From contig CAZVHB010000003.1 of assembly GCA_964626965.1 (NCBI GenBank), positions 1 through 64,000 of the forward strand: a DNA stretch of 64,000 nt, read 5' to 3'. Source of the DNA: CAZEPT01 sp964626965 (GTDB taxonomy: Bacteria; Patescibacteriota; Minisyncoccia; Phycocordibacterales; UBA9973). Shown here one piece after another: positions 43,525 through 50,774 of the stretch (positions are counted from its first letter, which is position 1; each line of letters opens with the position of its first letter). Under the pieces are notes generated by a model. It was not told the origin of the DNA. It made no database searches and worked only from the letters and a program-made list of their open reading frames with translations. Both the position numbers and the translations under genes were made by a program.

Positions 43525-44145
43525 TTAGTACGTCATCTGGGGAATTTTTGAGAGAACGTTTTTATCAACAATCCTAATGTGAGAGAAATCAACGACATCC
43601 CTGATAAGTTTATCGTACATATGTGCTCGATAGAGAAAATCCGGTGTTTCAAATGAAGCGTAGGTTAATTCCCTACCAATTTCTGATTCGAGCTTTCGTA
43701 TAACTTCTTCAATTTTCTGTTTCTTGAGTTTTTTACCAACAATAAGAAGATCAATACGTGTATTTGAATCAGGAATAAAAAAACCAGTTGCAATAAGTAA
43801 TTCGACTGACCCTACCCCATTAAATCGTTTTTTTAAAGACTCAGCGGTATTTTCGCTCTTTGGAGACAAAATAGAATAAAGTTCATTCTTAAACATACAC
43901 TTAGGATTAAGTGTATAAATAACAACAACTTTCTTTGCATTACGAACTGTCTTGATTGTTTTATTTTGTTTTTTAACAAGTGTTGATGATAAAAGCCAGA
44001 TAAGATCTCTTTTAACTATATCTTTCTTGATTTTTGTTTTCTTTGCGATTTCTTCGACAGTAAAAGGCACTTCAGGGTGCATCAAAAAAAGCCTCATGAC
44101 TTTGATTCTCTGTATTGAGCCAAATAGTTTCCCTAATATTTCCAT
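43525..44145 (-). CDS. Winged-helix regulator with a nucleotidyltransferase-like domain
   Basis: From the ATG at 44143-44145 (MEILGKLFGSIQRIKVMRL) the product has 206 residues. Residues 1-75 are a winged helix (EEIAKKTKIKKDIVKRDLIWLL in the recognition region, positions 30-51). The C-terminal 100 residues (GSVELLIATGFFI, RIDLLIVGKKLKKQKIE) look like a degraded nucleotidyltransferase fold with one Asp kept. A TATACT box lies exactly 6 nt before the ATG. Role unknown. Confidence 0.65.
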   Translation of the reverse strand: MEILGKLFGSIQRIKVMRLFLMHPEVPFTVEEIAKKTKIKKDIVKRDLIWLLSSTLVKKQNKTIKTVRNAKKVVVIYTLNPKCMFKNELYSILSPKSENTAESLKKRFNGVGSVELLIATGFFIPDSNTRIDLLIVGKKLKKQKIEEVIRKLESEIGRELTYASFETPDFLYRAHMYDKLIRDVVDFSHIRIVDKNVLSKIPQMTY

Positions 44146-44178
44146 TTCTATAGTATACAACAAAAAAATCTGTGCAAC

Positions 44179-44219
44179 AATACAAAAGAGCGCAACCTAC
44201 GGTTGCGCTCTTTTGTATT
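44179..44219. terminator. Long hairpin (19-bp perfect arms, TAC loop), family member 5
   Basis: Arms 44179-44197 and 44201-44219 pair perfectly, with core GCGCAACC-TAC-GGTTGCGC. It is followed by CCTCTTGTTTTACCATTTGG, nearly the same flank as after the hairpin at 53778. It lies between rplL and the gene 43525-44145. Confidence 0.85.
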
Positions 44220-44264
44220 TACCTCTTGTTTTACCATTTGGCATTTAGAATCTAGGATTACTTG

Positions 44265-44377
44265 AGTTCAACCTTTCCTCCTGCACCCTGGAACGCTCCG
44301 GTAGAGCATTCCGAGTACTCCCGGAAAGTTTGAATGAAATAGTAAACTATTTTAGTTCAACCTTTCCTCCTGCATCC
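44265..44377 (-). repeat. Duplicated rplL 3' end around a small hairpin insert
   Basis: AGTTCAACCTTTCCTCCTGCA occurs at 44265-44285 and again at 44354-44374, the second being the real 3' end of rplL. On the minus strand both copies encode AGGKVELK and a stop, but with different last codons (CTC AAG TAA versus CTA AAA TAG). The 68 bp between contain GGAACGCTC/GAGCATTCC as a hairpin. It looks like an old insertion or partial duplication. Confidence 0.65.
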
Positions 44378-44709
44378 TCGATAGCTTTTTTCAAAGCTTC
44401 AGCTTCTTCTTTCTTTGCATTTTCTTTCAAAGTTGAAGGAATACCGTCAACGAGGTCTTTTGCTTCTTTAAGTCCAAGAGCAAGAGCTTCTTTAACTACT
44501 TTCATAACACCAATTTTTTGTTCACCTGCTGCTGTAAGTACAACAGTAAATGAATCTTTTTCTTCTGCTACAGCACCACCTGCAGCTGGAGCAGCTGCAA
44601 CAGCAGCAGCTGATACACCGAACTTTTCTTCAATAGCTTTTACAAGCTCGTTGAGTTCAAGAACTGATGCATTTTCTAAATCATTAAGGAATGAATCGAA
44701 TTTTGACAT
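44347..44709 (-). CDS. rplL: 50S ribosomal protein L7/L12 (bL12)
   Basis: L7/L12 forms the flexible stalk that recruits translation GTPases. The 120 residues have the N-terminal dimer domain, an Ala/Gly-rich hinge (AAAVAAAPAAGGAVAEE), and the C-terminal domain with VMKVVKEALALGLKEAKDLVDG. A second copy of its last eight codons lies downstream at 44265. It follows rplJ by 25 nt. Confidence 0.98.
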   Translation of the reverse strand: MSKFDSFLNDLENASVLELNELVKAIEEKFGVSAAAVAAAPAAGGAVAEEKDSFTVVLTAAGEQKIGVMKVVKEALALGLKEAKDLVDGIPSTLKENAKKEEAEALKKAIEDAGGKVELK

Positions 44710-44734
44710 ATTTTTTTAAAAATTAAATTTATAA

Positions 44735-45220
44735 TTATTTTGTTTTTGCGACTTCAGAAATACCAATTGCAAGAGATTGTATTGGAGACTTGAGAAGGTA
44801 TGCAATTTGTGAAAGTAATACTTCACGAGATGGGATAGTTGCGATACCAGTCATTTGAGCAGCATCCATATACTTCCCTTCAAACACTCCACCAAGAATT
44901 GCAATTTGATCTTTGTGAGTCTTACTAAATTCATGCACAAGTCGTGCTGGAGTTAGTAAATCAGCACTGTACGCAATTGCAACTTCACCTGGAAGTTCTG
45001 GATACTCACCCTCGTGGTTAGACGCAGTAAGTACACGTTTCAAAAGTGTTTTCTTAAGAACAGTAAAACCAACGTTTTCAGCTCTGAGAGCTCTCCTTAG
45101 TTCTATTGTTTCTTTTACAGAAAGTTTCTTGAAACCGACAAAAACAACAGATTGTGCATCAACAATTTTCTCGGAAACGAGAGTAATCAATGATGCTTTT
45201 TTTTGTTTTGATATTGCCAT
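44735..45220 (-). CDS. rplJ: 50S ribosomal protein L10 (uL10)
   Basis: L10 anchors the L7/L12 stalk to 23S rRNA. The 161 residues include AQSVVFVGFKKLSVKETIELRRALR, VLKKTLLKRVL and the C-terminal helix IAYLLKSPIQSLAIGI that binds L7/L12 dimers. L11 and L1 are not adjacent. An L10-type leader RNA lies upstream (45296-45391), implying feedback control. Confidence 0.98.
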   Translation of the reverse strand: MAISKQKKASLITLVSEKIVDAQSVVFVGFKKLSVKETIELRRALRAENVGFTVLKKTLLKRVLTASNHEGEYPELPGEVAIAYSADLLTPARLVHEFSKTHKDQIAILGGVFEGKYMDAAQMTGIATIPSREVLLSQIAYLLKSPIQSLAIGISEVAKTK

Positions 45221-45295
45221 ATGTTGATTAAGAATAAAAGACTTAATAAGTCATTTTATTTCTTAATTGTAAAATAAAAAAATCGACCTAATAAA

Positions 45296-45391
45296 AGCCG
45301 AAATTCTTATACACGTAGTGTCATTAGATATTTCTACCTCGGCTGGATTTACGGAAAGAATGTAGTCCTCTCCACCGGCTGTCTTCGGCTT
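45296..45391 (-). promoter_or_regulatory. Ribosomal protein L10 leader RNA
   Basis: On the minus strand GAAGACAGCCGGTGG (ending at 45386) and CCAGCCGAGGTAG (starting near 45346) form the conserved L10-binding element seen in L10 leaders of other bacteria. AAGCCGAA (45384-45391) and TTCGGCTT (45296-45303) close the whole fold. Free L10 (with L12) should bind it and repress rplJ-rplL. The call is by motif recognition. Confidence 0.8.
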
Positions 45392-45399
45392 ATACTCTA

Positions 45400-45428
45400 T
45401 ATATACCACACATTATTAAAAAATACAA
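45400..45428 (-). promoter_or_regulatory. Promoter of rplJ-rplL
   Basis: On the minus strand TTGTAT (45423-45428), a 17-nt spacer and TATATA (45400-45405) lie just upstream of the L10 leader. The transcript would start near 45393, at the beginning of the closing stem. Confidence 0.6.
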
Positions 45429-45605
45429 TTAATTAACGCGATCCAAGATCTCCCCAATCACCGCAGGAAGTTCTATCGTCTTTCCCCCTTTTATTTTACA
45501 ATTCATCTCAGATAGATCACATCCATACCCTATATACAAGCTCACGAGTCCCAAGAACCCAAGACAGCAAAGCGCAAACAATGTACGTACTAAATGTGTC
45601 GTCAT
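45429..45605 (-). CDS. Small single-helix protein of 58 residues
   Basis: Not recognised. The frame from the ATG at 45603-45605 encodes MTTHLVRTLFALCCLGFLGL, then a short tail with two Cys (GYGCDLSEMNCKIKGGK) and ends EILDRVN before TAA at 45429-45431. The N-terminus is one membrane helix or signal anchor with a CC pair, possibly a lipoprotein. A TATACT lies 8 nt before the ATG. It lies just upstream of the rplJ promoter. Confidence 0.5.
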   Translation of the reverse strand: MTTHLVRTLFALCCLGFLGLVSLYIGYGCDLSEMNCKIKGGKTIELPAVIGEILDRVN

Positions 45606-45625
45606 ATACCTCTAGTATATCACAC

Positions 45626-46225
45626 CTATGAACGTTCTTTAAGAAATGAGTACAATGCTTTATGGATATCAAGTGTTACTTTTGAAATAGGTTGATTACC
45701 ATTAATCTCTTTAAATGACGCATGGTCTTTAAAATAACTCACACTCTTACTTACTTGGTCTTTGTGCCATGCGATACGTCTTTTCAAATACAATACATCA
45801 TCCTGATTACGCAGACGCGACAAACTTCTTTTTTTTACTTCTGTATCCGGAAGAGAAATATACAGTACAACATAGTCATCTTTTTTTTCTTTCATTAACT
45901 TATGGAGCAACTGTGCTTCTGGTTTTAATCGTGGATTACCTACAAATAAAAGTGTTTTATTTTTGGGAACCTTCGAGACATGATCAACGAGAAACTTTTT
46001 CATCAACACAACTGGAGTTGGAAATCCTTTTTCTGTTGTCTTTCTGAGCATCTCCCCTTCTTTTGTTTTTGACAATGCAAGCTTACGCCAATATTTTCCT
46101 GACTCAACAGGAGAAAAAGCAAATGTGTCTTTCAACACATCAGCCTGTGTATCTTTCCCTGATGCAATTTGTCCTAAAAGCACGACATGAAATGGGAGGA
46201 GTATTTTTTTATCTTTTTTTATCAT
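45626..46225 (-). CDS. Adenylate-kinase-like nucleotide kinase
   Basis: A second P-loop kinase besides adk. The 199 residues have GQIASGKDTQADVL near residue 18 (Walker A variant), VESGKYWRKLA where Adk has the AMP-binding helix, FVGNPRLKPEAQLL instead of the FDGFPR motif, and RLRNQDDVLYLKRRIAWH (LID/Arg region). The family substrate is unknown and the AMP-site words differ from true Adk. It starts 4 nt after the gene at 46230-46727. Confidence 0.7.
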   Translation of the reverse strand: MIKKDKKILLPFHVVLLGQIASGKDTQADVLKDTFAFSPVESGKYWRKLALSKTKEGEMLRKTTEKGFPTPVVLMKKFLVDHVSKVPKNKTLLFVGNPRLKPEAQLLHKLMKEKKDDYVVLYISLPDTEVKKRSLSRLRNQDDVLYLKRRIAWHKDQVSKSVSYFKDHASFKEINGNQPISKVTLDIHKALYSFLKERS

Positions 46226-46229
46226 TGTA

Positions 46230-46727
46230 TTAATCTACGAAAAGAGTCATATAACTTTCTTTTGGTGTGTTCTGACCACTTGGGTCTTCTTCCTTGATAC
46301 GCAGTTTAACCTTGCCGGTATATGTAAAATTAGCCAGAGTCGCAGTATAGGTTGATGGGAAACCAGTTGTCCAATCACTCGTTGTTGTAAGTACACTTGT
46401 ATCGAGTAGTTTTCCATACTCATCATACAGTTCAATAGTTCCTCCTTGTCCTTCAAATATAACCCAAGGAGCACAATCTGTATTTGTATTATCAATAAGA
46501 ACTGACACTACAATAGCAGATGCAACATGACTGTTTGGCTCAGGAGAAAGAGCGTGAAGTGCACAATATATATCCGCATCGACATCATCTTGTAAACCAA
46601 TTTCTGTTTTTACTTCATCTACAATCTGTACTATCTTGGGTCCAAGAAGTTTTTTATCATGAATAGCAACATAATACACTGAATACACAATAAATCCCAA
46701 AAGACACAACATTAAAAATCCTTTCAT
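46230..46727 (-). CDS. Membrane-anchored protein with a Gmad2-like Ig domain
   Basis: The 165 residues from the ATG at 46725-46727 (MKGFLMLCLLGFIVYSVYYV) have one N-terminal helix. The C-terminal half (WVIFEGQGGTIELYDEYGK, SDWTTGFPSTYTATLANF, KEEDPSGQNTPKESYMTLFV) resembles the Gmad2 immunoglobulin-like domain of spore-germination and surface proteins. A TATACT lies exactly 6 nt before this ATG; the ATG two codons upstream (46733) directly abuts that box and so would not be transcribed. Function unknown. Confidence 0.65.
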   Translation of the reverse strand: MKGFLMLCLLGFIVYSVYYVAIHDKKLLGPKIVQIVDEVKTEIGLQDDVDADIYCALHALSPEPNSHVASAIVVSVLIDNTNTDCAPWVIFEGQGGTIELYDEYGKLLDTSVLTTTSDWTTGFPSTYTATLANFTYTGKVKLRIKEEDPSGQNTPKESYMTLFVD

Positions 46728-46801
46728 ACACATAGTATATAGAGCCCCTTACAAACAAGCAATAGTACAGAGTCGTACCATGTCTATGGTATAGTAGAAT
46801 C

Positions 46802-47899
46802 ATGCGAATTTTTACTTTTATCACATCACTCACTATTATCATTAGCCTGGCTAGCGTCATTGTATTTTTTGTTTTTAACTCATATGGAATTTTTAAAAAC
46901 CCAACAATTAATAAAGTAGTACTGAGTCTTCTGATAATTATGCCAATCCTCCTGATTATTACTCACCTAGTCGGCTATTCAACATATTCAAAACTAAACA
47001 GTATTATCTACACAACAACGGTCATTTGGTTTGGATGGTTCTTATATATATTTTGTGCGTCAATAATTCTTGGTATTGTATACTTTTTTATCAAACACAC
47101 ACCACAATCTATTCTTACGCTTATCTGCATCAGTACTGTGGTCGTCATCTCCTGCACTATTGGCTATGCAGTATGGAATGCGTCACACCCTGTTGTCACC
47201 ACAATGAAAGTAACCATTCCAAATCTCTCCCCTCTCTGGCATAATAAAAAAATTATCCTTTTTTCAGACACACACCTCGGTCTCGTACGTGGAGAAAAAT
47301 TTACAGAAAAAGTCGTAGCTCTCGTCAATGAACAACACCCTGACCTCGTACTGATGGCTGGAGATATGATCGACGGACCAGCAATCCCCTACGAGACATT
47401 CAGTGCTCCATTTAAAAAAATTAACTCTACGTATGGCGTGTTTTATACCCCTGGTAATCATGAATGGTATAACGTTGAACCAGAAAAATTTATTGGTGTA
47501 ATGAAACATCTCACCAAAGCACTCATTGATGAAAAATTTATTGTAAACGGCACTCAGATTGTTGGTATTAATTATGGAATGGAAAATAGTGACGCCACAC
47601 AGGCGCGATTAGCACGGACAGGATTTGACCCGAGTATTCCAAGTATTGCGATTATTCATGATCCAAAAAATAATGATGCGTTAATTGAAAAAGGAGTTTC
47701 GCTCGTTGTTTCTGGTCACACTCACTGTGGACAATTCTGGCCATTTACGAGTATCGTTAAAAAAATATATAAAGATAAGACCCATGGAGTACGTCAACTC
47801 GGTGACCAAGCAACGATAACCACGTGTGGTATCGGGACAGCATTCTCACCATTTCGAATTGGGAACACGCCAGAGATTGTTGTGATAGAAATACAATAA
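46802..47899 (+). CDS. Membrane-bound metallophosphoesterase
   Basis: The 365 residues have about five N-terminal helices (to residue 135) and a calcineurin-like domain with all metal motifs: FSDTHLGLVRGE, LMAGDMIDG near residue 201, PGNHEWYN near 218, IHDPKNND and SGHTHCGQFWPF near 306. It is similar in layout to YkuE/YaeI-type phosphoesterases. Substrate unknown. TATAGT lies exactly 6 nt before the ATG, facing away from the divergent 46727 start. Confidence 0.88.
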   Translation: MRIFTFITSLTIIISLASVIVFFVFNSYGIFKNPTINKVVLSLLIIMPILLIITHLVGYSTYSKLNSIIYTTTVIWFGWFLYIFCASIILGIVYFFIKHTPQSILTLICISTVVVISCTIGYAVWNASHPVVTTMKVTIPNLSPLWHNKKIILFSDTHLGLVRGEKFTEKVVALVNEQHPDLVLMAGDMIDGPAIPYETFSAPFKKINSTYGVFYTPGNHEWYNVEPEKFIGVMKHLTKALIDEKFIVNGTQIVGINYGMENSDATQARLARTGFDPSIPSIAIIHDPKNNDALIEKGVSLVVSGHTHCGQFWPFTSIVKKIYKDKTHGVRQLGDQATITTCGIGTAFSPFRIGNTPEIVVIEIQ

Positions 47900-47931
47900 A
47901 AAATACCCGGTAAGACTACCGGGTATTTTTT
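47898..47931. terminator. Bidirectional terminator between convergent genes
   Basis: AAAAAATACCCGGTA pairs perfectly with TACCGGGTATTTTTT around AGAC. It overlaps the stop codon of the phosphoesterase gene and lies 11 nt before the 3' end of the methyltransferase gene at 47943. Confidence 0.92.
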
Positions 47932-47942
47932 TATGACACTAT

Positions 47943-48815
47943 TTATTTACTCCATCGTGCGACAATTCCAGCAGGAAGTTTTTTATCCGGGTTTGAAGTA
48001 CATGGAATGACGAGCTCTCCTGTTTCAATACTTCCACCGTATCTTTTAACAAGTGGTAATAAATTATTTTTATACGTCGTCACAGAGTATCCTGAGCTAT
48101 ATCCATTAACCAAGAAAAATAGTGGTTCAAGTGAGAGTACTTTGAAAGCGAGACTAAAAAGCTCAGTTAGTTGTTCTTCTATTTTCCAAAGCTCTCCATT
48201 TGGTCCATGACCAAATGACGGTGGATCCATCATGATTCCATCATAGACATTTCCTCTTTTGAGTTCGCGTTTCAAAAACGAGATACTATCATCAATAAGT
48301 AATTTTATCTTTATTTCAGAAAGACCCGAGAGTTCTTGGTTTTTCTTCGCCCACATATATGTAGATTTTGATCCATCGATATGAGTCACTTCTGCCCCTG
48401 CTTGTGCACATGCAAGTGTCGCACCACCGGTATATCCAAAGAGGTTCAAGACTTTCACATCTTTTCGTTTAGATTTTTTTATCGTACTTGCAAGCCATTC
48501 CCAGTTTGATACTTGTTCAGGAAACAACCCAACATGTTTAAAACTCGTTGGTTTTATCTGTATACGCAGTGTCCCAATATCAATCACCCATGATGCGGGT
48601 ATATGTTTTGAAACAATCCATTCAGTGTGTGACCCTTTTCGAAGAAACCGAGCATCGGCTTTCGCCCATGTTTTCTCAGGCAGTGTCTTAGGGAAAATAG
48701 CTTCTGGATCAGGACGAGCAAGTGTATAGTCCCCAAAACGCTCAAGTTTCATCCCGTCGCCGGCGTCGAGTAATTCATAATCTTTTTGATTTGAAAGAAG
48801 GTATTCTTGTATCAT
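47943..48815 (-). CDS. SAM-dependent methyltransferase, RlmI-like
   Basis: The 290 residues resemble the catalytic part of 23S rRNA cytosine methyltransferase RlmI: VLNLFGYTGGATLACAQAGAEVTHID near residue 128 (SAM site), WAKKNQELSGL, and YDGIMMDPPSFGHGPNGELW near residue 196 (catalytic DPPSF). It lacks the PUA domain of E. coli RlmI. TATATT lies 6 nt before the ATG at 48813-48815. The RNA target is inferred. Confidence 0.85.
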   Translation of the reverse strand: MIQEYLLSNQKDYELLDAGDGMKLERFGDYTLARPDPEAIFPKTLPEKTWAKADARFLRKGSHTEWIVSKHIPASWVIDIGTLRIQIKPTSFKHVGLFPEQVSNWEWLASTIKKSKRKDVKVLNLFGYTGGATLACAQAGAEVTHIDGSKSTYMWAKKNQELSGLSEIKIKLLIDDSISFLKRELKRGNVYDGIMMDPPSFGHGPNGELWKIEEQLTELFSLAFKVLSLEPLFFLVNGYSSGYSVTTYKNNLLPLVKRYGGSIETGELVIPCTSNPDKKLPAGIVARWSK

Positions 48816-48869
48816 ATCTATAATATAACCACATAAGGCTTTCTTTTAAAAGGTGTAGATATACAGTAA

Positions 48870-48898
48870 TTGACATATATTAGATACCATGCTACTAT
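48870..48898 (+). promoter_or_regulatory. Strong promoter TTGACA-N17-TACTAT
   Basis: TTGACA at 48870-48875 and TACTAT at 48893-48898 are 17 nt apart, the best sigma-70-type promoter in the window. Transcription would start near 48905, giving a leader of about 105 nt for the gene at 49012. Confidence 0.8.
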
Positions 48899-48914
48899 AG
48901 ACACAAGTCAAATT

Positions 48915-48982
48915 TCCTTGAAAAAGGATTTTTTTGTTGGAAAAATGAGACATATGGAAGAAATTCAATGTGCCTCATTTTT
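48915..48982 (+). promoter_or_regulatory. Two hairpins in the 49012 leader, attenuator-like
   Basis: TCCTT-GAAA-AAGGA followed by TTTTTTT (48915-48935) has the shape of an early terminator. Then AAAAATGAG (48941-48949) pairs with CTCATTTTT (48974-48982) across a 24-nt loop. Together they could tune read-through into the gene. A ligand-binding fold was not recognised. Confidence 0.45.
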
Positions 48983-49011
48983 CTCACATTAAAATCTAAA
49001 AAAGAAAGATT

Positions 49012-49878
49012 ATGAAAAAAACAATCATTTTAGCCATCTGTGTGATGGTATCTCTGAGTTCAAAAGCTCAGAATGTTGTACTCAGTGCGAAAGCACTGTT
49101 AAGTGGGTGTTTAGACACCACCTCTCTGATTATGCACGACACTTTACGAACAAAAGGGTTAATCCCCTTACAGACACCGTACACTACGGTGGGTAACCCG
49201 TACAATTTCAGCCCTGGTGGCAGTGCTGGCGGAGAATTTATCTCTTCGTCTGTATTAAATACCTCAACCAACAACGCAATTGTTGACTGGATCTTTATCC
49301 AGCTGAGGCCAGACACAGCAATTGGGACAGTGGTAAAAAGTCGAAGCGCCTTGATCCAACGTGATGGTGATATTGTCGATGTTGATGGTGTTTCTCCCGT
49401 GACATTTAATGCCCCGGCCTGGAGTTACTACATCACACTTCTCCACAGGAATCACCTTGGAGTAATGACTGCAGTACCCATACCACTAACAAGTACAGTA
49501 ACGGATACGGTCGATTTTACGACAGATCCACTGTATGTAAAAAATGATGTACTCTACAATACACCAGCGAGACTCATCCAAGGGAAACAGACTCTCTGGC
49601 TCGGGAACACAAATCACGACCGAAATGTAAAGTACAATGGAGGCAGTTTTCTGATCTATCCAAACCAAACCATCAGGAATAACGACAAGGAATTTATTTT
49701 CATGGCCATAGGGGGTGCTATTTTTCTTCCGATAAATTCATCTTACAGAGATGAAGATGTCAACATGGATGGTAAAATCCTGTACAATGGCCCAGGAAAT
49801 GACAAGAACATAATCCTCTACCAGCTTAGTGCAGCGGGTAGTAGTAATCTAACCATTGGGCAACATACCCCAAACTAA
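49012..49878 (+). CDS. Secreted Bacteroidota-type protein with Ca-binding-like repeats
   Basis: The 288 residues start with a signal peptide (MKKTIILAICVMVSLSSKAQ). The body has blocks common in Bacteroidota secreted proteins: LSAKALLSGCLDTTSLIMHD, NNAIVDWIFIQLR, RSALIQRDGDIVDVDGVSPV, YYITLLHRNHLGVMTA, and acidic repeats DRNVKYNGGS and DVNMDGKILYNGPGNDKNIIL (positions 262-282) that look like calcium-binding loops. No type 9 sorting tail is present. This suggests horizontal transfer. Confidence 0.75.
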   Translation: MKKTIILAICVMVSLSSKAQNVVLSAKALLSGCLDTTSLIMHDTLRTKGLIPLQTPYTTVGNPYNFSPGGSAGGEFISSSVLNTSTNNAIVDWIFIQLRPDTAIGTVVKSRSALIQRDGDIVDVDGVSPVTFNAPAWSYYITLLHRNHLGVMTAVPIPLTSTVTDTVDFTTDPLYVKNDVLYNTPARLIQGKQTLWLGNTNHDRNVKYNGGSFLIYPNQTIRNNDKEFIFMAIGGAIFLPINSSYRDEDVNMDGKILYNGPGNDKNIILYQLSAAGSSNLTIGQHTPN

Positions 49879-49903
49879 TTTTTTCTACCCCAACCAACAA
49901 CCC

Positions 49904-49933
49904 AAAAAACGAACCCCTGTGGTTCGTTTTTTT
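49904..49933 (+). terminator. Terminator after the Bacteroidota-type gene
   Basis: AAAAAACGAACC pairs with GGTTCGTTTTTT around CCTGT, followed by another T. It lies 25 nt after the stop. Confidence 0.88.
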
Positions 49934-50017
49934 AATACAAAAAATACACACACAGAATGTGTTTACAAATAATCAATTACATTGTATATTCATATCAAGA
50001 TTATTCTTTAAAAAGAA

Positions 50018-50068
50018 TTTTGTGATTACAAGAGCCATCAAAGATTGATACTTCTTGTAATCACAAAA
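50018..50068 (+). promoter_or_regulatory. Large 5' leader hairpin before the gene at 50080
   Basis: TTTTGTGATTACAAGA (50018-50033) and its exact complement at 50053-50068 form a 16-bp stem. The 19-nt loop contains ATCAA-AGA-TTGAT as an inner stem. It ends 11 nt before the ATG at 50080, covering the usual ribosome-binding position, with no T run. A smaller hairpin ATTCTT/AAGAAT lies just upstream. It may control translation or stabilise the mRNA. Confidence 0.55.
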
Positions 50069-50079
50069 ACTTATAAAAA

Positions 50080-50703
50080 ATGAAAAAAATTAAATATTTT
50101 TTACTCTATGCAGTATGCATGTTCCCTCTTACGGAACTCTACGCACAAACAGACAAAGAAAAAGAAGTTGAACAAAGTCTCGCGATGATGACAAGTGACC
50201 AAATTGTTGAAAGCTTTATATCCTTCATACAAACCCAAGTCACACCACAAGAAGCGACCGCTCTGATCAAAAAAAAGGTGGTCTATAAACAGCTTCTAAA
50301 TACAGCCCCGAAAAATGTAAAGATGACATTTATCATTGCGGATTCGGTAGAAAAAGCTGATCCAGTGATGCAAGGCAAAAGCTACCATCTTGTTTTTAGT
50401 GAACTACACACTGAACATAATAAGTACAAGCGATTTATCGCCCTCGATGCCGACTTAAGTAACATCTTAAAAAACACAAAAAACCTACAAGCACAAAAAG
50501 CAATTCAACGTTTTCAACGATATGTTGCAATAATGCAGTGCATAGAAACAATGGAAGAAGGACGCACGTATGTAGTCATACTCACAGGTAGCTCAGCGTC
50601 TGGAGTGATTAGCTTTGTGCATCGTAAAAATACGAATCCCAAAAAAAATATTTTTATACATAACACAACAGGTATTAATGTACCAATATTTGCAAAAATA
50701 TAA
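50080..50703 (+). CDS. Secreted protein of unknown function
   Basis: I do not recognise a family. The 207 residues begin with a signal peptide (MKKIKYFLLYAVCMFPLTEL) that would be cut after YAQ, a pattern common in Bacteroidota. The mature protein is mixed alpha/beta with a helical start (DKEKEVEQSLAMMTSDQIVE) and a basic C-terminus; a GSSASG stretch lies near residue 172. It lies with the Bacteroidota-type gene 49012-49878 and may have come with it. Confidence 0.6.
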   Translation: MKKIKYFLLYAVCMFPLTELYAQTDKEKEVEQSLAMMTSDQIVESFISFIQTQVTPQEATALIKKKVVYKQLLNTAPKNVKMTFIIADSVEKADPVMQGKSYHLVFSELHTEHNKYKRFIALDADLSNILKNTKNLQAQKAIQRFQRYVAIMQCIETMEEGRTYVVILTGSSASGVISFVHRKNTNPKKNIFIHNTTGINVPIFAKI

Positions 50704-50719
50704 AAATTAATTTTAATAA

Positions 50720-50754
50720 AAAAAATCCTTTCAATTAAATGAGAGGATTTTTTA
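50720..50754. terminator. Terminator between convergent genes
   Basis: AAAAAATCCT.TCA pairs with TGA.AGGATTTTTT around ATTAAA, with one wobble. It lies between the plus-strand gene 50080-50703 and the minus-strand gene 50775-51875. Confidence 0.8.
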
Positions 50755-50774
50755 TATACAATAAACTTCCGAGT

